Below are positions 32,749 to 41,345 of a stretch of 64,000 nucleotides of DNA, one piece after another. The DNA lies in the NCBI GenBank assembly GCA_014649155.1, contig BMSM01000027.1, positions 1 through 64,000 of the forward strand. The letters are read 5' to 3'. The notes under the pieces were generated by a model that did no database searches, had not been told where the DNA came from, and worked only from the letters and a program-made list of their open reading frames with translations. This stretch comes from Streptomyces griseoviridis (lineage in GTDB: Bacteria > Actinomycetota > Actinomycetes > Streptomycetales > Streptomycetaceae). Numbering within the stretch: position 1 is the stretch's first letter; each line of letters begins with the position of its first letter. The translations under genes and the position numbers were made by a program.

Positions 32749-34022
32749 CAGTTCGTCCTCCAGACGGCGACCCGCCAGCGCGACACCCAGCCCCACACCA
32801 GACCGGCGAGGAAGCCCACCACGACCAGCGCGCCCAGCAGCCACCAGCCGCGCCCCAGCCCGAACGAGGCCACGTCGGACGCGTCGTCCGGACCGTCCAC
32901 GACGTCGACCGTCAGCTCCAGCGGAAGCCCCGGCGTGGTCTTCACCCCGGAGGCCGCCGAGAAGGAGTGCGTCACCTCCAGGCACACGGTCTCGGCGGCC
33001 TCCTCGGCCGCGTCGTCGCTCTCGGCCTCCGCCTTCGGGTAGCGCAGCCCCGTCGAGACGACGTCCGTGCGCCCGTCGCCCGCGGCCTCGCCGCGCACGA
33101 TCTCCCGGCCGGGCGCGGTGACCGCCCGCAGCAGCACCCCGTACGAGGGGGCCACGGCACGGTCGGCCGACACGCTCACCGAGGCGCGCAGCTCCTTGCC
33201 CGGCGCCACCGCCACCCGGTACCAGCGCTGCTGCCCGAACTCCACGCGGTCGGTGTACAGCCCGGACTCCAGCGTCGGCGCCGCCGCACAGCGGTCCGCG
33301 CCCTCGGTGGCGGCCGGCACCACCACCGGATCGGCCGCCCGCTCCACCAGCTGACTGACCTTGTCGGTGAGTTCATCGGTGTGCTGCACCGACGTGTACG
33401 TCCCGCCGGTCGCCTCCGCGATACAGCTGAGCTGCTGGCGCAGCTTGGTGCTGGGCACCAGCCCCAGGGTGTCGATGGTCAGTCCGATGCCCTTGGCGGC
33501 TATCTCGCGGGCCACCTCGCACGGGTCGAGCGGCTGGCAGGTGTCCTCACCGTCACTGATCAGCACGATCCGCTTGGAACCGGCGCCGGAGCCGAAGTCG
33601 CCCGCCGCCTTCAGCAGCGCGGGACCGATCGGCGTCCAGCCGGTGGGGGTGAGCGTCGCCACCGCCGTCTTCGCCTCCGTGCGGTCCAGCGGACCGACCG
33701 GGTAGAGCTGCGCGGTGTCCTTGCAGCCCGTCGCCCGGTCGTCGCCCGGGTAGTCCGCGCCGAGCGTCCGGATGCCGAGGCGCACCTCCTCGGGCGTCGC
33801 GTCGAGCACCTCGTTGAACGCCTGCTTCGCCGCGGCCATCCGGGTCCCGCCGTCGATGTCCTTGGTCCGCATGGAGCCGCTGACGTCGAGCACGAGGTCG
33901 ACCTGGGGGGCGTCCTCGCCGGTGGGTTCGCCGGCGGACGCCGGGGCCGGGAGGGCGAGCCCGGCCGTCAGCGCGGCGAGCAGGGCGCAGACACCCGCCG
34001 CCAGCCGTTTACTTGTGATCAT
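32748..34022 (-). CDS. Membrane-anchored VWA-domain protein
   Basis: A 424-residue protein. Seen: signal peptide ending PAPASAGEP, a von Willebrand factor A domain (about 40-230) with a MIDAS motif DVSGSM and later TPIGPAL and ISDGEDTC, a second exported region (about 240-380) and a C-terminal membrane helix (GWWLLGALVVVGFLAGLVWGW) with a basic end. Six Cys in the exported part suggest disulfides. VWA domains bind protein ligands through a metal ion; the ligand is unknown, the coupled downstream protein being an obvious candidate. Confidence 0.8.
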   Translation of the reverse strand: MITSKRLAAGVCALLAALTAGLALPAPASAGEPTGEDAPQVDLVLDVSGSMRTKDIDGGTRMAAAKQAFNEVLDATPEEVRLGIRTLGADYPGDDRATGCKDTAQLYPVGPLDRTEAKTAVATLTPTGWTPIGPALLKAAGDFGSGAGSKRIVLISDGEDTCQPLDPCEVAREIAAKGIGLTIDTLGLVPSTKLRQQLSCIAEATGGTYTSVQHTDELTDKVSQLVERAADPVVVPAATEGADRCAAAPTLESGLYTDRVEFGQQRWYRVAVAPGKELRASVSVSADRAVAPSYGVLLRAVTAPGREIVRGEAAGDGRTDVVSTGLRYPKAEAESDDAAEEAAETVCLEVTHSFSAASGVKTTPGLPLELTVDVVDGPDDASDVASFGLGRGWWLLGALVVVGFLAGLVWGWVSRWRVAVWRTN

Positions 34023-34079
34023 CGGCGGATCTTATTGACCCCGGGTGCCCTGCTCCAAAACAGCCGCCGGCCAACGGGT

Positions 34080-35585
34080 TCACGGGCGGAGGGGATTGGG
34101 CAGCCGGGCCCACCGGTCGCCGGACCCCTTAGGCGCCAGCCGCATCAGCGTCAGCGCCTTCGCGGGCAGCGGCTCCTCGCACAGCGCCACGAGGTCCGGT
34201 GTGCGCGGCAGCTCCCGTACGGCCGCCGCCAGCGCGTCCCGCAGCGCCGGACCGCTGCCCGCCGTCTGCGCCAGCGCCCCCGCCACCAGCGAACCGAACA
34301 GCTTGCGGCGCAGCACCGCGACGTCGTCCGTGACCATCCGGTCCGGCAGTCCGGGCACCGGCACGCCGTGCCGGGCCAGCCGGGCCGGGCTGATCCGCAG
34401 GTCGGCGAGGTCCCGGTAGACCAGCCGGACCGGCTCCCCGGCGGCGGAGAGCACCACCAGCAGGTTCTGGCCGTGCGCCTCCAGCGCCACACCCAGCTCC
34501 AGCAGGCGCAGCCCCACCCGCAGCGCGAGGCGGGCGAACCGGGCCGTCCAGCCCGCCGACCCGGGCAGCGTGGTCGTCGCCAGGGCCGCCACCGGCACCA
34601 CCCGCTCCCCGTCGGCCCCGTACCGGTCCGGCGACTCCCGCAGCACGGCGGCGAGATCGGGACTGTGGGCGCTGGCCGCGGCCAGCGTCCGGGTGATGTG
34701 CAGCAGCCCCTCGCAGCGCGCGGCGAGCCCCTCGCCGAACGCCGACAGCGTCGCCGAGGCGGCGACCGAGGCGACGGAGATGTCCCGGACCGAGGAGGTC
34801 AGCCGGGCCGACAGCGCGGTCTTGACGTGCGGCCCGCCGGGCACGGCGAGGGTCCGCAGCGACATCAGCGGATGCGCGTCGAGTCCCGGGCCGCCGTCCT
34901 CGTCCGCGCCCTTCAGCACATGCGCCGCCTGCCACGGATGCACCGGCAGCAGCAGCCGCCCGGCGTCCCGCAGCGCGGCCGGCCAGTCGCCCGACACCAG
35001 GCACTCCCCGGCCGGCACCGCCACCCGCCGCAGCGTCACCACCGGCCCGTGCTCGGGCGCGTAGGCGAGCTGTTCGGCCACCGAGAAACCGGGCCGCGAG
35101 CGGCAGCCGGGGTGGAAGGGGTGTCCGTCGACGACCCGCTGCTCCCACTCCCAGCCGTTCCCGGGCCACTCCGGCGCCGGCGCGCCCCGGCCCGCCCGGG
35201 ACAGCGCCAACGAGGCCACACTGTGCCCGAGTTCCCCGGCGAACGACTCGGCGCCGGGCACGGCGAGGGCGGTCATCAGCCGCGCCGGATCGCCGTACTC
35301 CCGCCCGGCGCACCGTACGGCGGTGACAGGGGAGCCGGTGCGGTACGGGTCGGCGGGCGGGCCGGACAGCCGGCGGCCGTCCCGCAGCCGCAGGACCAGC
35401 TCCCCGGCGGCGGCCTCGCGGCCGGCGATCCACGGCAGCGGCTCATGGGCGAGCGCACGCCAGAGCCGGGACAGCACGGCCGCGCGGGCGCCGGGCAGCG
35501 CGGCCGTGTACCCGGCGACGAGACCGGGCCGGACGGCGGCCAGTTCCTCGGCGACCTCGGTCTCGGCGGTGGGGGGACGGTGCAC
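34080..35585 (-). CDS. NIS siderophore synthetase (IucA/IucC family), copy 1
   Basis: A 501-residue NRPS-independent siderophore (NIS) synthetase, which adenylates a carboxylate (often citrate or a succinyl acid) and joins it to an amine or alcohol. Seen: HPFHPGCRSRPGF, LLPVHPWQAAHVL, KTALSARLTSSVRDIS (ATP-site Lys/Arg region) and EAHGQNLLVVL with the catalytic-site residues, then a FhuF-like C-terminus. GTG at 35585 with aaggag upstream; an upstream extension of the frame overlaps the divergent gene and is rejected. It is divergent from a second NIS gene. Confidence 0.85.
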   Translation of the reverse strand: MHRPPTAETEVAEELAAVRPGLVAGYTAALPGARAAVLSRLWRALAHEPLPWIAGREAAAGELVLRLRDGRRLSGPPADPYRTGSPVTAVRCAGREYGDPARLMTALAVPGAESFAGELGHSVASLALSRAGRGAPAPEWPGNGWEWEQRVVDGHPFHPGCRSRPGFSVAEQLAYAPEHGPVVTLRRVAVPAGECLVSGDWPAALRDAGRLLLPVHPWQAAHVLKGADEDGGPGLDAHPLMSLRTLAVPGGPHVKTALSARLTSSVRDISVASVAASATLSAFGEGLAARCEGLLHITRTLAAASAHSPDLAAVLRESPDRYGADGERVVPVAALATTTLPGSAGWTARFARLALRVGLRLLELGVALEAHGQNLLVVLSAAGEPVRLVYRDLADLRISPARLARHGVPVPGLPDRMVTDDVAVLRRKLFGSLVAGALAQTAGSGPALRDALAAAVRELPRTPDLVALCEEPLPAKALTLMRLAPKGSGDRWARLPNPLRP

Positions 35586-35670
35586 GGCGGCTCCTTCGGG
35601 TGCGGACTCGGTACGGGTCGGGGGCGTCACGGCGGAGTGACGAGGGCAGACATACTGATCCTCTCCGCCC

Positions 35671-37329
35671 ATGACAGACCGTAGGGAACGAGTGGAACGC
35701 GTGGATGTCCTGCCCCCGCCAACCGGCGGCGACGCCGTGAGCCGTGCCGGCGTCGCGGCGCTCGCCGACGCCCACGCGGCGGTGCCGCTGCTCAACTGCC
35801 TGCTGCGCGAGGTGGCCGAGCCCCTGCCCGGCCATCGCGGCGCCGGCGGTGACCGCCGGGTGTACCGGCTGCCCGGCACCGGCCGGCTGCTGCGGGTGCG
35901 CGGCGGCCGGCGCCCCGCCGAACCCGAGGTGCGCACGGCGGCCGGCTGGCACCGCCTCGGCCACCCGGACCTGGTCGCCCTCGTCGCGGAGGAGCTGCTC
36001 CGGCACACCGGCCTGCCCAACCACGAACTGCCCGCCGAGATGACCGACAGCCGGGACGCGGTCGCCGCCCTGCTGACCGCCCGCGCCGTCGCCGACCCGC
36101 CCGCCGACCCCTACCTCCGCTCCGAACAGGCCCTGCTCACCGGCCACACCCACCACCCCGCCCCCAAGGCCCGCGGCGGTGGCCCGGCCGCGGCCTGGCT
36201 GCCGTACGCCCCCGAGGCCCACGCCCGTTTCCCGCTGACGCTGCTCGGCGTGCGCGCGGACCTCGTCGTCGAGGAGGGTGACACCTCCGCCCTCGACGCG
36301 CTCGGCGACGCCCCGCCCGGCTACCGGCTGCTGCCCGCGCACCCCTGGCAGCTCGCCCTGACCGCCGACGCCCTCGCCCCGGCCTTCGCCGACGGCCGGC
36401 TGATCCGGCTCGGCGAGACCCCGGCCCCGGTCTGGCCCACGGCGGCGATCCGCACGCTCTACGCGCCCGGACCCGACCTGTTCCTGAAGTTCAGCCTCGA
36501 CGTGCGCATCACCAACGACATCCGCCGGCTGTGGCGCCACGACCTGCTGAAGCTGTGCCGTACGGACACGGCGGCCCGCGCGGCGTTCGCGGCGCTCGAC
36601 GGGAACGCCGCCTGGCTGGCGGACACCGGTTACCGCACCGCCGCCTTCGCCTTCGAGGAACTCGCCGTCCTGGTCCGCGACGGACTCCGCGGCCACCTGC
36701 TGCCCGGCGCGGTCCCACTGCTCGCCGCCGGGCTGGCCGAGGGCTTCGCGGGCAGCCCCCTCGACACCGCCGCCGACCCTGGCGCCTGGTGGGAGGCGTA
36801 CCTCGCCCGGGTCGTCCCCCCGGCCCTGGCCGCCTTCCACGACCACGGCGTCGTCCTGGAGGCCCACCTCCAGAACACCCTGGTCGCGGTCGACGCCCAC
36901 GGGACGCCCGTACAGGCCCTGTTCCGGGACGCCGAGGGCGTGAAGCTGCTGGGTGACGTGGACCGGGCGGCCGGCTGGGAGCGGCTGGTGTACTGCCTGG
37001 TCGTCAACCACCTCACCGAGATCGCCGGTGCGCTGGCCGACCGGCACCCCGGCCTGGACCCCTGGCCCGCCGCCCGCCGCGCGTTCGCCCGGCATCCGCT
37101 CCCCGAGATCCCCGCGCTGCTCACCGCGCCCACCCTGCCCGGCAAGACCAACCTGCTGCTGCGCTGGACCGGCGCGGACGGCGCCGACGCCCGCTACCGG
37201 CCGCTGCCCAACCCGCTCGCCGGGCAGGGGGCGGTCAGTCCGGATAGGCGTGGGTCTGGGCCGCCTTCACCGTCGCCCAGACCTCGGCGCCCGGACGCAG
37301 GTCGAGTTCGGCCGCCGCGACCGCGCTGA
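35671..37329 (+). CDS. NIS siderophore synthetase (IucA/IucC family), copy 2
   Basis: A 552-residue paralog of copy 1. Seen: LLPAHPWQLALTADAL, FLKFSLDVRITNDIRRL, LEAHLQNTLVAVD and RDAEGVKLL in the order of the family, ending at YRPLPNPLAG. After about residue 518 a Ser/Pro/Arg-rich tail reads antisense through the end of modC by 95 bp, so the natural stop may have been lost. ATG at 35671 lacks a ribosome binding site; GTG at 35692 (agggaa upstream) may be the real start. The product is unknown; no transporter or amine-supply gene is adjacent. Confidence 0.82.
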   Translation: MTDRRERVERVDVLPPPTGGDAVSRAGVAALADAHAAVPLLNCLLREVAEPLPGHRGAGGDRRVYRLPGTGRLLRVRGGRRPAEPEVRTAAGWHRLGHPDLVALVAEELLRHTGLPNHELPAEMTDSRDAVAALLTARAVADPPADPYLRSEQALLTGHTHHPAPKARGGGPAAAWLPYAPEAHARFPLTLLGVRADLVVEEGDTSALDALGDAPPGYRLLPAHPWQLALTADALAPAFADGRLIRLGETPAPVWPTAAIRTLYAPGPDLFLKFSLDVRITNDIRRLWRHDLLKLCRTDTAARAAFAALDGNAAWLADTGYRTAAFAFEELAVLVRDGLRGHLLPGAVPLLAAGLAEGFAGSPLDTAADPGAWWEAYLARVVPPALAAFHDHGVVLEAHLQNTLVAVDAHGTPVQALFRDAEGVKLLGDVDRAAGWERLVYCLVVNHLTEIAGALADRHPGLDPWPAARRAFARHPLPEIPALLTAPTLPGKTNLLLRWTGADGADARYRPLPNPLAGQGAVSPDRRGSGPPSPSPRPRRPDAGRVRPPRPR

Positions 37330-38371
37330 GGTCGGCGGCGAGCGGCAGTTCCCCGCCGAGCGCGGCACGGACCCGGTCGCCGTGGCTCTCCAGCCCGGTG
37401 ACCTCGCAGCGCCAGAGGTTGCGGGCGCTGGCACCGGCGGGACGGTCCCGGTACAGGGTGACGGCGCCCGGCGGGAACGCCACGAAGACCGGCCCGGTCA
37501 GCTCCTCGGTGGTGGTGACCGTCTGCCCCGAGCCGAGCCGGACGGTGTGCCCGTCGGCCTCGCCCCGGTAGAGGTTGAGGCCGACGAGCTGGGCGATGTA
37601 GTCGGTACGGGGGCGGCGCGCGATGTCGGCCGGGCCGCCCTCCTGCACGATCCGCCCGTTCTCCACGACCACCAGCCGGTCCGCGAGGACCATCGCGTCC
37701 AGCGGGTCATGGGTGACGATCACCGCGACCGCCTCGAACTCCGCGAGATGCCGCCGCAACTGGGCCCGGACCTCCAGCCGGGTCCGGGCGTCCAGCGCCG
37801 CGAGGGGCTCGTCGAGCAGCAGCAGCCGGGGCCGGGTGGCCAGCGCGCGGGCCACGGCGACCCGCTGGGCCTGCCCGCCGGAGAGCCGGCGCGGCTTGGC
37901 ACCGGCGTGCCCGGCGAGCCCCAGCCGGTCCAGCCACTCGGCGGCCTGCGCGCGGGCCCGCGCCTTGGACGCGCCGTGGCAGCGCGGCCCGAAGGCCACG
38001 TTGTCCAGCGCGGTCAGGTGCGGGAAGAGCAGGTAGTCCTGGAAGACGACGCCGACCGGGCGCAGTTCGGGCGGGGTGCGCTCCAGCGCCGCGCCGTCCA
38101 GCCGCAGCCGCCCGCCGGTCAGCGGGGTCAGTCCGGCCAGGGCCCGCAGGGCGGTGGTCTTCCCGGCGCCGTTCGGCCCGAGCAGGGCGACCACCTCGCC
38201 GGGCGCGACGGCCAGCTCCACGTCCAGCCGGAACGCGCCCCGCTCCACCACGAGGTGGGCGTCGAGACCACTGCCCGTCCCGGTACCCCCCGTCCCGGCA
38301 GTCCCCGTCCCGGTACCCCCCGCCCCGGCAGTCCCCGCCCCGGTCATCTCGTCCCCGTCTTCCGCGGTCAT
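37235..38371 (-). CDS. modC: Molybdate ABC transporter ATPase
   Basis: A 378-residue ATPase with a C-terminal TOBE/Mop domain. Seen: Walker A LLGPNGAGKTTALRAL, signature LSGGQAQRVAVARAL, Walker B RLLLLDEPLAALD, H-loop VTHDPLDA, and a C-terminal molybdate-binding-like region (from about residue 300). A Gly/Thr-rich N-terminal insert (about residues 9-34) is encoded by 15-bp tandem repeats. ATG at 38371 overlaps modB (ATGA). It powers molybdate uptake with ModB and ModA, which would supply molybdenum-cofactor enzymes. Confidence 0.9.
   Translation of the reverse strand: MTAEDGDEMTGAGTAGAGGTGTGTAGTGGTGTGSGLDAHLVVERGAFRLDVELAVAPGEVVALLGPNGAGKTTALRALAGLTPLTGGRLRLDGAALERTPPELRPVGVVFQDYLLFPHLTALDNVAFGPRCHGASKARARAQAAEWLDRLGLAGHAGAKPRRLSGGQAQRVAVARALATRPRLLLLDEPLAALDARTRLEVRAQLRRHLAEFEAVAVIVTHDPLDAMVLADRLVVVENGRIVQEGGPADIARRPRTDYIAQLVGLNLYRGEADGHTVRLGSGQTVTTTEELTGPVFVAFPPGAVTLYRDRPAGASARNLWRCEVTGLESHGDRVRAALGGELPLAADLSAVAAAELDLRPGAEVWATVKAAQTHAYPD
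38275..38345 (-). repeat. 15-bp in-frame tandem repeats in modC
   Basis: Alternating 15-bp units (ccgtcccggtacccc and ccgtcccggcagtcc type) give five copies coding for GTGTA/GTGGT-like 5-residue units near the ModC N-terminus. Confidence 0.85.
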
Positions 38372-39207
38372 CCGGCGGTCATCCAGCGGTCGCGCAGCCC
38401 GGCGAGGACGGCGACGGACACGGCGAGCAGGACCAGGCTGAGCGCGGTGGCCGCCTCGGGGTCGCTCTGCAGGGCCAGGTAGACGGCGAGCGGCATCGTC
38501 TGGGTACGGCCGGGGAAGTTGCCCGCGAAGGTGATCGTCGCCCCGAACTCGCCGAGCGCCCGCGCCCAGGCCAGCACCGCGCCCGCCGCGATGCCCGGCG
38601 CGATGAGCGGCAGCGTGACCCGGCGGAAGGCGGTGAACCGGGAGGCGCCCAGCGTGGCCGCCGCCTCCTCGTAGCGGGGGTCGGCGGCGCGCAGGGTGCC
38701 CTCGACGCTGATGACGAGGAACGGCAGCGCGACGAACGCCTCCGCGATCACCACGCCCGCGGTGGTGAACGGCAGGGTGAGGCCGAACCAGTCGTCCAGC
38801 CACTTCCCGACGATGCCGTTGCGGCCGAGCGCCATCAGCAGGGCGACGCCGCCGACGACCGGCGGCAGCACCAGCGGCAGCGTCACCAGGGCCCGTACGA
38901 GACCCCGCCCGGGGAACTCCACCCGGGCCAGCAGCCAGGCCAGCGGCACGCCGATCACCAGGCTCACCGCGGTCGCCGCCGTCGCGCACAGCAGCGACAG
39001 CCGCAGCGCCTGCCACACCTCGGCGCCGGTCAGCAGCTCCGGCAGGCTCGACCAGGGCGTCCGCACCAGCAGGGCGAGCAGCGGCACGATCAGGAAGGCG
39101 AGCCCGATCAGCGCGGGCACCAGCAGCGGCAGCGGCACCCCGCGCACCTGCGCCCCCGCGCGCCGGCGTCGGCGCCGGGGGAGTACGGCCTTGTCGCCCG
39201 CCGTCAC
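38368..39207 (-). CDS. modB: Molybdate ABC transporter permease
   Basis: A 279-residue membrane protein with six to seven hydrophobic segments. Seen: PLAWLLARVEFPGRGL, LVLPPVVGGVALLMALGRNG, and the EAA loop EEAAATLGASRFTAFRRVTLPLIAPG that docks the ATPase, followed by ARALGEFGATITFAGNFPGRTQT, a ModB signature. It overlaps modA by 4 bp upstream and modC by 4 bp downstream. Confidence 0.92.
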   Translation of the reverse strand: MTAGDKAVLPRRRRRRAGAQVRGVPLPLLVPALIGLAFLIVPLLALLVRTPWSSLPELLTGAEVWQALRLSLLCATAATAVSLVIGVPLAWLLARVEFPGRGLVRALVTLPLVLPPVVGGVALLMALGRNGIVGKWLDDWFGLTLPFTTAGVVIAEAFVALPFLVISVEGTLRAADPRYEEAAATLGASRFTAFRRVTLPLIAPGIAAGAVLAWARALGEFGATITFAGNFPGRTQTMPLAVYLALQSDPEAATALSLVLLAVSVAVLAGLRDRWMTAG

Positions 39208-40016
39208 GACGTCAGGAACCCGGCGTCCGTGAGCACCTTCCGCCCCTCGGCCGAGCGCACGAGGTCGATGAACGCGTCGGCGCCCGCGGCGTTGCCCGCG
39301 TCCTCGAGCCGGGCGATCGGGTAGGCGTTGACGGCGCCGGCGGATTCGGGGAAGTCCACGCCCTCCACTTTGTCACCCGCCGCGCGCACGTCGGTCCGGT
39401 AGACGACGGCGGCGTCGGCCTCCTTCAGCTCGACCTTGGTCAGGGCGGCCTTGACGTCCTGCTCGTAGGAGACGGGCGTGAGCTTCAGGCCGCTCGCGTC
39501 CAGCGCCTTCCGCGCGGCGGCGCCGCAGGGCACCTCCTCGGCGCAGAGCACGACCTTCAGCGCGGTGTCCGTGAGGTCCTTCAGCGACGCGATCCGGTCC
39601 GGGTTGCCGGGGAGGGTGGCGATCTCCAGCTGGTTGCGGACGAAGGTGACAGGGGTCCCGGACGTGTCCCCGGCGTCCGTGACGATCTTCATCGTCTTGG
39701 GGCTGGCCGAGGCGAAGACATCGGCGGGGGCGCCGCCGGTGATGCTCGCCGCGAGCGAGTCGCTGCCGCCGAAGCTGAAGGTGACCTTCGTGCCGGGGTG
39801 GGCCTTCTCGAAGGTCTCGCCCAGCGTCGTGAAGCTCTCCTTCAGCGAGGCGGCGGCGAACACGGTGACCGTGCCGGACACCCGCCCCGAGCCGGAGGAA
39901 CCCGGAGCGCCGGACGACGCGGAGGAGGAGGAGGCGGATTCGTCGGACGACGAGCAGGCGCTCAGGGCGAGCAGCGCGGCGACGCCCGCGCCGGCCGCCC
40001 GCAGGGTACGGGTCAT
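39204..40016 (-). CDS. modA: Molybdate-binding lipoprotein
   Basis: A 270-residue periplasmic-type binding protein. Seen: lipobox LLALSACSSS (Cys about residue 21), a Ser-rich linker, VTVFAAASLKESFTTLGETFEKAHPG with the oxyanion-binding Ser, SFGGSDSLAASITGGAPADVFASA, and AVVYRTDVRAAGDKVEGVDFP, all ModA motifs. The start is ATG 40016 or the adjacent GTG 40019. It captures molybdate or tungstate outside the membrane. Confidence 0.92.
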   Translation of the reverse strand: MTRTLRAAGAGVAALLALSACSSSDESASSSSASSGAPGSSGSGRVSGTVTVFAAASLKESFTTLGETFEKAHPGTKVTFSFGGSDSLAASITGGAPADVFASASPKTMKIVTDAGDTSGTPVTFVRNQLEIATLPGNPDRIASLKDLTDTALKVVLCAEEVPCGAAARKALDASGLKLTPVSYEQDVKAALTKVELKEADAAVVYRTDVRAAGDKVEGVDFPESAGAVNAYPIARLEDAGNAAGADAFIDLVRSAEGRKVLTDAGFLTS

Positions 40017-40019
40017 CAC

Positions 40020-40201
40020 AGGTCCACTCCTCGAAGGTCCTGGCAGGTCCCGGCACGGTCCTGGCAGGTCTGACCGGTCCCGACGGACAGGATGTCCCGA
40101 TGATAGTCCCGCAGATGCCAGGAGGAAGTCACCTGTGGGTTCGCATCAGCGGGACCGGCGGACCGTGAAGGTGGCATGTGCGTTGCTACGGACGCGGCGG
40201 C
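40020..40201 (-). promoter_or_regulatory. modA upstream region with direct repeats
   Basis: Between the ModE-like gene and modA; contains two direct copies of ggtcctggcaggtc (about 40036-40067) and no gene. Possibly a target of the adjacent regulator; no known Mo box recognised. Confidence 0.35.
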
Positions 40202-40600
40202 TCAGGCGCGGTCGATGTGCACGTTGGTCGACTTCACGCGGGCGGTGGCCTCCATGCCGACCTCCAGACCGAGTTCCTCCACGGCCTCGCGGGTCAGCAG
40301 CGACACCAGCCGGTGCGGACCCGCCTGGATCTCGACCTGCGCCGCGACGTCGCCGAGCTTCACGGCGGTGACGATGCCGGGGAAGGCGTTGCGCGCGGAG
40401 GTGTACGAGGCGGCCTCCCCGGTGTCGTCACCGGACCGGGCGAGTTCGACGGAGAAGGCGGCCAGGTCCCGGCCGTCGACGAGACGCCGTCCGCTCTCGT
40501 CCCGGTGCGTGGCCACCCGCCCCGCGTCCGCCCACCGGCGGGCGGTGTCGGGGCTGACGCCGAGCAGCCGTGCCGCCTGGCCGATCGTGTAGGACTGCAT
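40202..40600 (-). CDS. ModE-like regulator: MerR-type HTH fused to TOBE/Mop domain
   Basis: A 132-residue protein. Seen: N-terminal excisionase/MerR-type helix-turn-helix (YTIGQAARLLGVSPDTARRWADAGRV, residues 4-29, then RRLVDGRDLAAF), and a C-terminal TOBE/Mop domain (about 65-132) with SARNAFPGIVTAVKLGDVAAQVEI and STNVHIDRA ending, the molybdate-pocket pattern. It is expected to sense molybdate and control modABC, which follows on the same strand. The ATG at 40600 has no clear ribosome binding site; a leaderless transcript is possible. Confidence 0.8.
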   Translation of the reverse strand: MQSYTIGQAARLLGVSPDTARRWADAGRVATHRDESGRRLVDGRDLAAFSVELARSGDDTGEAASYTSARNAFPGIVTAVKLGDVAAQVEIQAGPHRLVSLLTREAVEELGLEVGMEATARVKSTNVHIDRA

Positions 40601-40682
40601 GGGCGTCAACATACGTGACCGCGCGTCCCGCGACGCCCGGAGGCCGTACGGTCGGAACCCTGCGACCGAGAGGGGACGTGCG

Positions 40683-41249
40683 ATGCGCGGCGTGACCTGT
40701 TCGATGGGTGTCTCGCTCGACGGGTACATCGTCGGGCCGGACGGCGGTCTCGACTGGTCGGTGCCCGACGCGGAGGTGTTCCGCCTCGCCACCGACGAGG
40801 TGCGCGGGCTCGGCGCCCACCTGCTGGGACGGCGCCTCTACGAGACGATGCTGTACTGGGAGAACGCCGACCGGGATCCCTCCCTCGACGCCGCGGAGCG
40901 CGAGTTCGCCGCGCTCTGGAAGAGCCTCCCCAAGGTGGTGTTCTCCCGCACGCTGACGTCGGTGCGGGGCACCGGCACCCGCCTGGCCGGCGGCGGTCTC
41001 GCCGAGGAGGTCGAGCGGCTGCGGGCCGAACCGGGGGAGGGCGCCATCGCGATCGGCGGCGCGACCCTCGCCGCCGAGGCGGCCGCGCTCGACCTGATCG
41101 ACGAGTACCTGATCAGGGTCCACCCCGTACTGGTCGGCGGCGGCATCCCCTTCTTCCCTCACGACGAGCGCCGGGTGGCCCTGGAACTGGTCGAGAGCCG
41201 CACCTTCGCCTCGCAGATCGCCCACGTCCGCTACCGCCTAAGGCGCTGA
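40683..41249 (+). CDS. Dihydrofolate reductase family (RibD C-terminal) protein
   Basis: A 188-residue RibD_C/DHFR-fold reductase. Seen: VTCSMGVSLDGYIVGPDGGLDW at the N-terminus, GAHLLGRRLYETMLYWENAD, KVVFSRTL and AIAIGGATLAAEAAALDLIDEYLI, typical of this common Streptomyces family. NADPH use is likely; the substrate is unknown. ATG at 40683 with gagagggg upstream. It is divergent from the ModE-like gene. Confidence 0.85.
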   Translation: MRGVTCSMGVSLDGYIVGPDGGLDWSVPDAEVFRLATDEVRGLGAHLLGRRLYETMLYWENADRDPSLDAAEREFAALWKSLPKVVFSRTLTSVRGTGTRLAGGGLAEEVERLRAEPGEGAIAIGGATLAAEAAALDLIDEYLIRVHPVLVGGGIPFFPHDERRVALELVESRTFASQIAHVRYRLRR

Positions 41250-41345
41250 CCGGCGCTGACCGCGGGGCGCCGCCGCGCCGCGCGGCCGCACGCGTCCGGG
41301 ACCGGCAGGAGAGGCGAGTCGGGCGATCGTCGGGTGAGCCGCGCG

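Noticed and set aside
35586..35670. Iron box in the NIS intergenic gap
   Set aside because: I looked for a TTAGGTTAGGCTAACCTAA-type site and saw none; only a GTCAC-N6-GTGAC inverted repeat (35626-35641).
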